From Eubacterium sp. (GTDB taxonomy: Bacteria; Bacillota; Clostridia; Oscillospirales; Acutalibacteraceae): a stretch of 40,407 nucleotides of DNA. The stretch is from contig JAFSZK010000024.1 of assembly GCA_017458975.1 (NCBI GenBank), positions 1 to 40,407 of the forward strand, given 5' to 3'. The notes under the pieces are model-generated. The model had not been told where the DNA came from. It was given only the letters and a program-made list of their open reading frames with translations, and did no database searches. The translations under genes and the position numbers were made by a program. Shown one piece after another: positions 8,197 through 15,763 of the stretch (position 1 is the first letter of the stretch; every line of letters starts with the position of its first letter).

Positions 8197-9336
8197 TATT
8201 CTTTTTCTTGCTTCAAAAATTGAAATGTTTTCTTTTATCGCAAGGTCCTTTATATCCTCAAATTCAATTTTTTCCTTTTCCTCGCCGTAGCCCTCGCTTC
8301 TTTTAATATGAACTCCCGCGTCCTCGCGGATTTCGCGTTTCAGGGTGTATCTCGACGGGGTGTATTCCCTTATGCCGATTGTTGAGGTGTGGCGGAAAAG
8401 TAAGCGTACAAACCTCTCTCTTTCGCCCGATTCACAAAGCACCGTAAGCATATACGCCGGTCTGCCCTTTTTCATAAATACGGGAGTTGTAAAGGCGTCC
8501 CTTGCGCCTGCGTTCATAAGAACCTGAACGGCAAAGCCGATTTCCTCGCCCGTCATATCGTCAACATTGCACGAAAGCTCGACGACCTCGCTTTCATAAA
8601 GATATGCCCTGAGGATATTCGGCGCGGAGTCAAATTCCTTCTTTCCTGCCGAGACGCCGGTTTTAACGTTTTTATCAAATCTTGCCGAGGAGGAAAAATC
8701 ATTTGCAAAATACTTAATCAGCGCCGCTCCCGTCGGAGTGCAAAGCTCACTTTGAATATCGCTTTTATAACAGGGAACGCCGTTTATAATCTTTTCGGTT
8801 GCGGGGGCGGGCACGGGCATAATACCGTGAGCGCACTTAACCGTACCGTTTCCGAGATTTATAGGCGAGGCAATAATTTTTTCGGGAGCAAGACGGTTAA
8901 CAAGGTACGCCACCGCCGTTACGTCGGCAATTGCGTCAAGCATACCGAGCTCGTGAAAATGAACCTCGCCGACCTCTTTTCCGTGTACCTGAGCCTCAGC
9001 CTCGGCAATGATTTTATAAACCGCCTTTGCGTCCTCCTTTACCTTTGAGGGGGCGTTTATTTTATCGATTATTTCGAACACATCTTCGAGGTGCCTGCCG
9101 TGGTGATGCGAATAATGTCCGCCGCCCGGCTCCTCCTCTTTTCCGTCAATTATAACGCTCACTCCGAGCGCACCGATACCGCAGGAGCTTCTTTTCTCAA
9201 GCTTAAAAACCGTATCGGGTATGTTAAGAGAATTGAGTTCGTTTTCAATTCCGGTTTTATTTTCAAACAAATCCGCAAGCGCCGCGGTCAGCATATCTCC
9301 CGAAGCGCCCATATTGCACTCTAAATATAAATTCAT
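8182..9336 (-). CDS. larC: LarC, nickel insertion protein for the nickel-pincer nucleotide cofactor
   Basis: The 384-residue protein starts with the LarC signature LYLECNMGASGDML. LarC is a CTP-dependent cyclometallase that inserts nickel into the dithio-pincer nucleotide, the last step of the cofactor used by lactate racemase LarA and its relatives. A His-rich loop (HYSHHHGRH, about 74-83) and EVHFHELG (about 128-135) are plausible metal sites. In Lactiplantibacillus the gene is split and read by frameshifting; here it is one open frame. It overlaps larB by 4 bp. The C-terminal codons form one arm of the shared terminator. Confidence 0.93.
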   Translation of the reverse strand: MNLYLECNMGASGDMLTAALADLFENKTGIENELNSLNIPDTVFKLEKRSSCGIGALGVSVIIDGKEEEPGGGHYSHHHGRHLEDVFEIIDKINAPSKVKEDAKAVYKIIAEAEAQVHGKEVGEVHFHELGMLDAIADVTAVAYLVNRLAPEKIIASPINLGNGTVKCAHGIMPVPAPATEKIINGVPCYKSDIQSELCTPTGAALIKYFANDFSSSARFDKNVKTGVSAGKKEFDSAPNILRAYLYESEVVELSCNVDDMTGEEIGFAVQVLMNAGARDAFTTPVFMKKGRPAYMLTVLCESGERERFVRLLFRHTSTIGIREYTPSRYTLKREIREDAGVHIKRSEGYGEEKEKIEFEDIKDLAIKENISIFEARKRIKEAD

Positions 9337-10094
9337 TTTTCACTCCGCATTTTATTAATCATACCCGCCGTGTAGCCTGCTCCGAAGCCGTTATCAATAT
9401 TAACCGCGGTAACTCCGCTCGCGCAGGAATTAAGCATTGAAAGAAGCGCGGCAAGCCCTTTAAAGCTTGCGCCGTAGCCCACGCTTGTAGGTACTGCGAT
9501 TACGGGCACGTCAACCATACCGCCGATAACGCTTGCAAGAGCGCCCTCCATACCCGCAACGGCAATAACTGCATTTGCGCGCGTGAGCACCTCGGCGTTA
9601 TCCATAAGTCGGTGGATTCCCGAAACGCCCACGTCGTAAAGTCTTACTACCTTATTTCCGTAATACTCGGCGGTAAGCGCCGCCTCCTCTGCAACGGGAA
9701 TATCGCTTGTGCCGCCCGTTGCAATAACTATGCACCCGCGAGAGCAGTCTTTATTTCTTTTTCCCGCAATACCGATTTTTGAAAGCTCGTGATAAAACAG
9801 AGGAATTCCGTTTTCTTCAAGGAGCTCCGCCGCGCTTTTATTCATACGCGTTATAAGCACCGAGCTTTCGCCGTGCTCTAAAATATGGGATACTATTTTA
9901 AGTATCTGAGAGTCGGTTTTGCCCGCTCCGTAAATTACCTCGGCAGCTCCCTGACGAACCCCTCTGTGGGTGTCGATTTTAGCAAAATCCAAATCGTCAT
10001 AGGGCGCGGTTTTTATTTTCAGAAGCGCGTCGTCGACCGATATTTCTTCATTTTTTACGGCTTCAAGAAGCGCTCTCATTTCTTCCTTATCCAT
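9333..10094 (-). CDS. larB: LarB, nicotinate-nucleotide carboxylase/hydrolase for the pincer cofactor
   Basis: The 253-residue protein has the PurE-like C-terminal domain of LarB. LarB carboxylates the pyridinium ring of nicotinic acid adenine dinucleotide and releases AMP, giving the biscarboxylic mononucleotide. Recognisable parts are the N-terminal helical region (MRALLEAVKNEEIS), VIYGAGKT, TGGTSDIPVAEEAA, AGMEGALASVIGG and VIAVPTSVGYG. The start overlaps the larE 3' end by 8 bp and its stop overlaps the larC start by 4 bp. The order larE-larB-larC is the biosynthetic set, so all three are probably made together. Confidence 0.93.
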   Translation of the reverse strand: MDKEEMRALLEAVKNEEISVDDALLKIKTAPYDDLDFAKIDTHRGVRQGAAEVIYGAGKTDSQILKIVSHILEHGESSVLITRMNKSAAELLEENGIPLFYHELSKIGIAGKRNKDCSRGCIVIATGGTSDIPVAEEAALTAEYYGNKVVRLYDVGVSGIHRLMDNAEVLTRANAVIAVAGMEGALASVIGGMVDVPVIAVPTSVGYGASFKGLAALLSMLNSCASGVTAVNIDNGFGAGYTAGMINKMRSEK

Positions 10095-10842
10095 CGCTTT
10101 TCCTTTCGTCGGGGCTCACGCTGACCCCGTTATAATATTTCTTAAGCGAAGCTGTAATATCGTTTTTCTTTTCGTTAAATATTTCAAAATCCTTTTTCGA
10201 CAGTTCCAAAAGGGCGTCGCCGCCGCGGTATCTTACCCTGAAATCCTTAAGCCCGAAGGCAAAAAGCGCATTTTCGGCAAGCTCGGTTTTTTCCAAAAGC
10301 TCTTTTGTAATAGCCGTTCCCGCAGGAACCCTTGTTGCAAGACACGCGTAGGAGGGCTTATCGCTTACGGGAAGGTTGTTCTCCCTTGCGATTTTTCTTA
10401 TTTCAGCCTTTGTAAGTCCGCACTCCTTAAGCGGGGACTTAATGCCGTACTCGGCGAGCGCTTTTGTACCCGGTCTGTCGGAAATATCATCGCTCGCATT
10501 AGTACCGTCGCAAAAAACGGAAAAGCCGTCCTGCTTCGCTTTTTCGCAAAGCGCTCCCATTATTTCCCTTTTACAGTAATAGCATCTTTCCCGACTGTTT
10601 TCGCATACCTTTTCAAAGGCGAGTATATCCTTTTCAATTATTTCAAGCTCAACGCCGAGCTGCTTTGCAATTATTACTGCGTCCCCGAGCTCAAATTCGG
10701 GCTGAAACTGCGATTTGACAAAATATGCTTTTACTCTTTTTGAATACCTCTTTGCAAGAAGAAGCAATACCGCCGAATCAACGCCGCCCGAAAAGGCAAC
10801 GGCAATTTCAGGATTTTCTTTAAAAAATTCTTTGGCTTCCAT
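10087..10842 (-). CDS. larE: LarE, ATP-dependent sulfur insertase for the pincer cofactor
   Basis: The 251-residue PP-loop enzyme has AFSGGVDS (16-23) for ATP binding. LarE adenylates each carboxylate of the LarB product and adds sulfur to make the dithio acid. The sacrificial-type cysteine is Cys167 in PSYACLAT. A second pair, Cys87 and Cys90 in RERCYYCK, is also present. LarE proteins with three such cysteines (Thermotoga type) carry a [4Fe-4S] cluster and can donate sulfur repeatedly, so I infer that type here. I chose ATG 10842 because AGGTGAT lies at the right distance; an in-frame GTG at 10851 overlaps that site. It is the first gene of the lar operon. No larA is in the window. Confidence 0.9.
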   Translation of the reverse strand: MEAKEFFKENPEIAVAFSGGVDSAVLLLLAKRYSKRVKAYFVKSQFQPEFELGDAVIIAKQLGVELEIIEKDILAFEKVCENSRERCYYCKREIMGALCEKAKQDGFSVFCDGTNASDDISDRPGTKALAEYGIKSPLKECGLTKAEIRKIARENNLPVSDKPSYACLATRVPAGTAITKELLEKTELAENALFAFGLKDFRVRYRGGDALLELSKKDFEIFNEKKNDITASLKKYYNGVSVSPDERKSDG

Positions 10843-10896
10843 TATTATCACCTATCAGATAATAACATATTGTGTTGACAAAATAAAGATATTGTT

Positions 10897-10924
10897 AAAC
10901 AAAAAGCACCGAGCCTTCGGTGCT
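10897..10924 (-). terminator. Terminator after the STAS gene (minus strand)
   Basis: Arms AGCACCGA (10905-10912) and TCGGTGCT (10917-10924) enclose a four-base loop. On the minus strand they are followed by TTTTTGTTT. It closes the signalling operon before larE. Confidence 0.85.
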
Positions 10925-10933
10925 GTGTTTTTA

Positions 10934-11230
10934 TTATTCAATTGTAATGATATCCGAGAAGCCCGTAACCTCAAAAATCTCATTAACAATCTCATTAACT
11001 CCCGTAACCTTCATTTTTCCGCGGGTGTTCATTGCCTTTTGAGCGGAAAGCAGAATACGGAGTCCTGCGGAGGAAATATAATCGAGCTTTGAAAAATCAA
11101 AGATAAGCTCGTCAATACCCTCAATCTCCTCCTTAACGGCTGCGTCAAGCTGAGGCGCCGTCGTAGTTTCAAGTCTTCCTTCAACCTCAAGAGTAAGCGA
11201 GGTTCCTTTTTTGATTTTATTAATATCCAT
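10934..11230 (-). CDS. STAS-domain anti-sigma factor antagonist (RsbV/SpoIIAA type)
   Basis: The 98-residue single-domain protein is a typical anti-anti-sigma factor. In the known systems it binds the RsbW-type kinase when unphosphorylated and so frees a sigma factor or another target. The conserved phosphorylation motif is YISSAGLR (51-58), with Ser54 as the likely phospho-site. The last gene of the signalling operon, it also has its own promoter (11271-11299) and a GGAGG site. The RsbW-like kinase (12119-12547) and the PP2C phosphatase (12548-14149) are its evident partners. No sigma factor gene is in the window, so the output is unknown. Confidence 0.92.
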   Translation of the reverse strand: MDINKIKKGTSLTLEVEGRLETTTAPQLDAAVKEEIEGIDELIFDFSKLDYISSAGLRILLSAQKAMNTRGKMKVTGVNEIVNEIFEVTGFSDIITIE

Positions 11231-11270
11231 AATATTGCCTCCACGTGCAGATGTATCAGTTATATGTTAT

Positions 11271-11299
11271 ATTCTATACTTTTTTTAATTATAAGTCAA
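11271..11299 (-). promoter_or_regulatory. SigA-type promoter for the STAS gene
   Basis: On the minus strand, -35 TTGACT (11294-11299) and -10 TAGAAT (11271-11276) are 17 bp apart. They sit in the short gap after the hydrolase, giving the STAS antagonist a source of transcript separate from the kinase operon. Confidence 0.65.
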
Positions 11300-11303
11300 T
11301 CAT

Positions 11304-12107
11304 TTATTTTGTAAAAAAATTATATAGCCTTTCGGTATAATCGGGCGCCGTATCGTATACCGCGTGACCGAAGGAGGAATACAAATAAGCTTCAAAATCC
11401 TCCTTGTCGCTCAGCAGCGCTTCAAGCTCCTTAAAAGCCTCTTCTCCGAGTACCCCGTCGCTGTCGTCGCCTGTTAAAAGAAGCGGACAATTAATATTTT
11501 CAAGCTTATCGGTAACGTCAAAGCCGAGCGTACCCCTTGCAAGAATAATAAAGCGTTTTAAATCCTCGTCGCTTACCGTTTTTGCCATTTCCTTAAAGGT
11601 ATCCTTAAAGCTTTCAAAAACGTTTTCGGGATAAACTCTTTTTCCGAAGGACAGATAAAGTCCTTCGCAATCCGCCTTTTCGGCAAGTGAAATCCACTCT
11701 TTAATAACGCCGCTTCGGCTTTCACTTACGCGTGCCGCCGTCGACCCGAGGGCGAGCCTGCTTACAAGCTCGGGATAATCAAGCGCAAGACACATTGCAA
11801 TCATACCGCCCTGCGACGCGCCGAAAATACAGGCGTCTTTAATACCGAGGGTCTTCATAGCCCCTGCGGTATCGTTGCCCATATCGTAAACGCTGTAGCT
11901 CCCGGGAAGGTCTTTTCTCCGCTCAAAAAGATAAACGGTAAATTCGTTTTTAAACAGCCCGTACTGCTTTTCTATTGCGGGTGCAAGAGGGATAAGACTC
12001 TGTACGCTGAGTCCCGGAAGGATTACCAAAGCCTTGTCGCCCGAGCCGAATTTTACATATTCAGTTTCAAAGCCTTCGCATTCGGCTGAGTCGGTAATAA
12101 AGCTCAT
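11304..12107 (-). CDS. Alpha/beta hydrolase
   Basis: This 267-residue protein has the alpha/beta-hydrolase fold. An oxyanion-hole region is seen at VILPGLS, the nucleophile elbow is GASQGG (Ser in the middle), a late acidic residue lies in LLTGDDSD, and the catalytic His is in FGHAVYD near the C-terminus. There is no signal peptide. Its substrate is not recognisable. It sits 11 bp after the RsbW-like gene inside the partner-switching operon. An RsbQ-like role, where a hydrolase makes a signal for an RsbP-type phosphatase, is a tempting parallel to B. subtilis RsbQ-RsbP. That role is inference from position only. Confidence 0.85.
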   Translation of the reverse strand: MSFITDSAECEGFETEYVKFGSGDKALVILPGLSVQSLIPLAPAIEKQYGLFKNEFTVYLFERRKDLPGSYSVYDMGNDTAGAMKTLGIKDACIFGASQGGMIAMCLALDYPELVSRLALGSTAARVSESRSGVIKEWISLAEKADCEGLYLSFGKRVYPENVFESFKDTFKEMAKTVSDEDLKRFIILARGTLGFDVTDKLENINCPLLLTGDDSDGVLGEEAFKELEALLSDKEDFEAYLYSSFGHAVYDTAPDYTERLYNFFTK

Positions 12108-12118
12108 TTTAAGTCCTT

Positions 12119-12547
12119 TTAAATAATGCTCTTTTTCATTGTAAAGATATTCTTTGAATCCTCATAAGCATATGAAACAAAGTCCATATTCTTTTTAACA
12201 AGGAATATTCCGAGTCCGCCGATTTGTCTTTCCTCGGCTGAAAGCGAGATGTCGGGGTCGGTTTTTTCAAGAGGATTGTACGGCGTACCGCTGTCCTTAA
12301 CAACGATTATAACGTCGTCGCCCTCTCTTGATACCTCAATTTCCGCCTTGCCGATTTCGTCACCGTAGGCGTAATTTGCAATATTAACATATATTTCCTC
12401 AAGCGATAAATCAATTTTCGCCTGATTTTTCATTGAGCACTCGTTTTCCTCAAGATATCCGTCAACGAAATCAATAACGGTATCAAGATTTTCAAGTGTT
12501 GCGTCAACCTTTATTTTCTTCATATTATTACTCTTATTATCCTTCAT
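12119..12547 (-). CDS. RsbW/SpoIIAB-type anti-sigma factor serine kinase
   Basis: The 142-residue HATPase has the full RsbW layout: an N-box helix LSLEEIYVNIANYA with Glu51 and Asn55, the G1 box DSGTPYNPL (85-93) and the G2 box GGLGIFLVKK (110-119). Such proteins phosphorylate a STAS antagonist and bind a sigma factor or other target. The start codon follows directly after the phosphatase stop (TAG ATG), implying coupled translation. An internal ATG eight codons in is the alternative start; neither has a strong ribosome binding site. Its partners are the STAS protein at 10934 and possibly the STAS domain of the kinase-like fusion at 15764. Confidence 0.9.
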   Translation of the reverse strand: MKDNKSNNMKKIKVDATLENLDTVIDFVDGYLEENECSMKNQAKIDLSLEEIYVNIANYAYGDEIGKAEIEVSREGDDVIIVVKDSGTPYNPLEKTDPDISLSAEERQIGGLGIFLVKKNMDFVSYAYEDSKNIFTMKKSII

Positions 12548-14149
12548 CTAAATACAGAGCATTGTTAAATCGTCAAACTGAGACGCGTCGCCTACAAATT
12601 CGTCAACGCTGCTGCGAACTCCCTTTAATACGTCTTTCGGCGTACCCGAAGCGTTTTCGTTAAGCGCTCTGAGCATTCTGTCCTGGGTAAACATACTATT
12701 ATTTTTGTCCGTAGCCTCGGGAACTCCGTCGGTATAAATAAAGAGCTTATCGCCCTTGTCGAGCTGAATTTCAAAGTCCTTGTATTTCACGCCCTTCATT
12801 GCGCCGACGGCTAAATTATGCCTCGTTTTATAAAGCTCAAAGGTGCCGTCCTTTTTACATATCGCCGCGTCGTCGTGACCTGCGTTAGCGGCAATAATCT
12901 TACCCGTAGGTATTTCAAGAACTGCGAGGAAGAGCGTGACAAACATATCCGCCTTGTTGTGGTCACAGATATTATTATTAACAAAGGTAAGTATCTCGGC
13001 GGGAGTTCCGCCCATAAGCGTTCTGTCGCTTACAAGAATATTTGTTACCATCATAAACAGCGCCGCGGGAATACCCTTACCCGAAACGTCGCCTATAACA
13101 AACGCAAGATGGTCGTCGTCGATAAGGAAGAAATTATAGAAATCTCCGCCGATTTCCTTTGCGGGGTCCATTGAAGCGTAAATGTCAAACTCGGCTCTTT
13201 CCGGAAAGGCGGGAAAAATATTCGGAATTGAGTTTTCCTGAATCGTTTTTGCAATGGTTAACTCCGCGCCCATTTTTTCCTTTTCGGCGGTAATGCTTGT
13301 AAGATTATCAATGTATTTAAGCATATCCGTCTCCATTTTATCAATGGAGGACGCGAGTGCCGATATTTCGTGAATATTGCTTTTAACCTCAAAGCTCTCA
13401 CCCTTTGCATTTTCCTTTGCAAAACGGGTTGCCTCCGCCGATATTTTACTAAGCGGATTAACAAACTGCTTTCTGCTGTACGAAGCAAAGAAAAGCGCAA
13501 ATAAAACGGCAAAGCCGAGCGCGGTAAATCCTACCTTCGCCATATACTTGTCCCTTACCGTATCGAGCTCCTTCATAGGTCGCTGGATACACATAAGGCT
13601 GACAACCTTGCCGCCCGAATCCTTTATGGGAACAAGAGTTGTAATGTGGGGCGGAGCGCCTCTAAGGTCCTTTGTACGGTAAACGGTTCCGTATTTAAGA
13701 GAGTTTTCGTAAATATCCTTATAAATCCTTACGTACTCATCGTTGGTAGTATCCTGCTGATAACCGATTTCCCACGGAGTATACGGGGTATCCTTACCTA
13801 CGGAATTGAAAACTGAGGTAAATCTTCCGTAGTCCGAGGTGTCAACCTTAATAACGTAAACTATGGAAACGTTCATCTTGTCGCAGTAGCTGTCAAGATA
13901 TTCGCGGGTTTGCTTGTACTCGGCAGATTTTCCGCCCTCGGCAAGATACCTGTCAATATTATCCGCTATTACAAGCGTTGCCGCCGTGTCCGCAATATGA
14001 TAGGTCGTATCGGCATATTCTCTTTTAAACGCGTTTGTAAAGCTGACGTAGCCGATAGTACTTACGATAATACTGAAAATCAGCATTAACAAAACAATGC
14101 TTCCGATAATATTCGTCGCCAGACTTGTACGCATTTTGGCAAGTTTCAT
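12548..14149 (-). CDS. Membrane PP2C (SpoIIE/RsbP-type) serine phosphatase with extracellular sensor and HAMP domain
   Basis: The 533-residue protein has a transmembrane helix at about 12-34, an outside sensor region (about 36-204, Cache-like in appearance), a second helix at 206-223, a HAMP linker (about 224-280) and a C-terminal PP2C phosphatase. Metal-binding motifs are GGDFYNF (Asp336), GDVSGKG (Asp354) and FDDLT near 525-529. It should remove phosphate from a STAS antagonist in response to an external ligand, opposing the downstream RsbW-like kinase. It lies 3 bp from the transporter gene. The ligand is unknown; the transporter neighbour suggests a link with the carried substrate. Confidence 0.92.
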   Translation of the reverse strand: MKLAKMRTSLATNIIGSIVLLMLIFSIIVSTIGYVSFTNAFKREYADTTYHIADTAATLVIADNIDRYLAEGGKSAEYKQTREYLDSYCDKMNVSIVYVIKVDTSDYGRFTSVFNSVGKDTPYTPWEIGYQQDTTNDEYVRIYKDIYENSLKYGTVYRTKDLRGAPPHITTLVPIKDSGGKVVSLMCIQRPMKELDTVRDKYMAKVGFTALGFAVLFALFFASYSRKQFVNPLSKISAEATRFAKENAKGESFEVKSNIHEISALASSIDKMETDMLKYIDNLTSITAEKEKMGAELTIAKTIQENSIPNIFPAFPERAEFDIYASMDPAKEIGGDFYNFFLIDDDHLAFVIGDVSGKGIPAALFMMVTNILVSDRTLMGGTPAEILTFVNNNICDHNKADMFVTLFLAVLEIPTGKIIAANAGHDDAAICKKDGTFELYKTRHNLAVGAMKGVKYKDFEIQLDKGDKLFIYTDGVPEATDKNNSMFTQDRMLRALNENASGTPKDVLKGVRSSVDEFVGDASQFDDLTMLCI

Positions 14150-14152
14150 ATT

Positions 14153-15760
14153 TTACTTCACCGGCTTTCTTAAAACGTCGTAATTAAGCATATTGTTTTC
14201 TTCAGCCTGTCTTATTAATTCAAGCTGCATTAACGCGCCGTCAAAGGCGGTTGCAAAGAAATCAAATAAGATATCAAGCGCAATTACAATTGCAAGCGCT
14301 TCGCCTGGTATGCCGAGCTGAGCGAATATTACCGTATACGCTGCAATCGCGCCGCCGGGAACGGGGGGAGTTGCAATAGCGACAAAGGTACATATAACTA
14401 TCGCAAGAAGAAACCACATAATTGATACGTTTACCTTATAGTAAGACGCCATATAAATTGCGCATACCATAAAGTTAATAGCGGTTGTCGGCATAAACAC
14501 AACGCCGCCTACGGGTTGACCGAACTCAACAAATCTTTTATTAAGTCCCATTTTTCTGTTAAGGCTTTCGGCACACTCACCGTTTGCCGCAACGGAGGAG
14601 GCGGTACCGAAGCCGATAAGGAAGGTCGGTATCATCTTCTTAATAAGAACGTTCACTTTGACCTTTTCCCTGAAGCATATATAGAACAAATTACCGAGGA
14701 ACAGCGCCGCCGAAACGCCGATAAACGCGACGATAGGTCTCCACATACTGATAAAGGTTTTTGCGTTTCCGCTCCAAATCATATCAAGAAGCACTATAAA
14801 TATGAATACGGGCAAAAGCCTGCATATAAGCGAGGTCATATAAACAATAATGCTGTTACCCTCATTTATAATTTTAGCAATCGTTTTAACTTTTGTTCCG
14901 AGAATTACAATTGCAACCGCAATAAAGATTGCGCAAGCCACAACCTGCATCGTATTTCCCGTTGAAATGGGCTCGGCAAGACTGTCGGGAATTAAATCAA
15001 GGAGCATTTCAACTCCCGTTTTAAGAGATATTTTCGCCGTGGCGTGGGCTTTGAGATTTAAAAACATAGCCATAAAAGCCACGCCCGCAATAGAGGTGAA
15101 GCAAAGAATAACCCCTACGAAGCGAAGAACCATTTTTCTTCCGATTTTACCGAAAACGTTACTGTCGCCGATACCGATAATTCCGCAGGCTACGGAAAGG
15201 AATACAAGGGGAACCTCAACCGTTTTCATAAGACCGAGAAAAGTATTGTAAAACGGGTCGAGCACGCTTTCCTTAATATACGTTACCGCTTCCTCGCCTA
15301 TAACGAATCTGAGAAGCGAAAAAAGAACCGCCGCAATAATTGCAATAAACATTTTTAAAACGGGATTCATCTGTTTTTTGGTAAAGCGTATAGTAACGGT
15401 ATTAACGCCCTTGTCGTAAGAATACGTAGGAGTGTAATCCGCGTTCTGAATTAATGCGCTCGACCAATCGCCGAATTCGTCCTCGTCGCCCGCCTTTTCA
15501 AGAGGATTAAAGCTCTCTCCCTTAACCGAAAAGCTTATAAACTGTCTTGAAAAAAAGCTGCTCTTAACAAAGGTGAATTCGGTGTCGCTTCCGTATTTGT
15601 CCATAAGGTCAAGCAGTATTTCCTCGCTTGAAAGCCTTGTTTCGATTATGTTTTTCTTTTGCGCCTTCAGCCCTGTCAGAAATTCCTGAATTTCCTCGCT
15701 TACGGTATCAATGGCTTCGGGCGTAAGTTTATATTCCTGTTTAGTAGATTTAAGCTTCAT
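14153..15760 (-). CDS. Dicarboxylate/amino acid:cation symporter (DAACS) with a degenerate RsbW-like N-terminal domain
   Basis: The 535-residue protein has two parts. From about 133 it is a DAACS (GltP/SstT-like) symporter with about eight membrane spans and two re-entrant loops. Loop one carries GFGTASSVAA (383-392), loop two has TPPVPGGAI, and a late IALDILFDFFAT segment is typical of the family. The usual NMDGT motif is replaced by FMPTT (422-426), so substrate or ion binding may differ. The first 130 residues resemble the RsbW fold: SSEEILLDLMDKYG (44-57) aligns with the N-box of the neighbouring kinase, but Asp51 replaces the Asn, the G1 aspartate is missing from VKGESFNPL, and no GGLG box exists. 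I infer a non-catalytic binding domain, perhaps for a STAS protein. It is 3 bp from its neighbours on both sides. Confidence 0.87.
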   Translation of the reverse strand: MKLKSTKQEYKLTPEAIDTVSEEIQEFLTGLKAQKKNIIETRLSSEEILLDLMDKYGSDTEFTFVKSSFFSRQFISFSVKGESFNPLEKAGDEDEFGDWSSALIQNADYTPTYSYDKGVNTVTIRFTKKQMNPVLKMFIAIIAAVLFSLLRFVIGEEAVTYIKESVLDPFYNTFLGLMKTVEVPLVFLSVACGIIGIGDSNVFGKIGRKMVLRFVGVILCFTSIAGVAFMAMFLNLKAHATAKISLKTGVEMLLDLIPDSLAEPISTGNTMQVVACAIFIAVAIVILGTKVKTIAKIINEGNSIIVYMTSLICRLLPVFIFIVLLDMIWSGNAKTFISMWRPIVAFIGVSAALFLGNLFYICFREKVKVNVLIKKMIPTFLIGFGTASSVAANGECAESLNRKMGLNKRFVEFGQPVGGVVFMPTTAINFMVCAIYMASYYKVNVSIMWFLLAIVICTFVAIATPPVPGGAIAAYTVIFAQLGIPGEALAIVIALDILFDFFATAFDGALMQLELIRQAEENNMLNYDVLRKPVK

Positions 15761-15763
15761 AGA

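Noticed and set aside
8182-9336. Programmed frameshift in larC
   Set aside because: The gene is a single continuous frame here, so no frameshift is needed.
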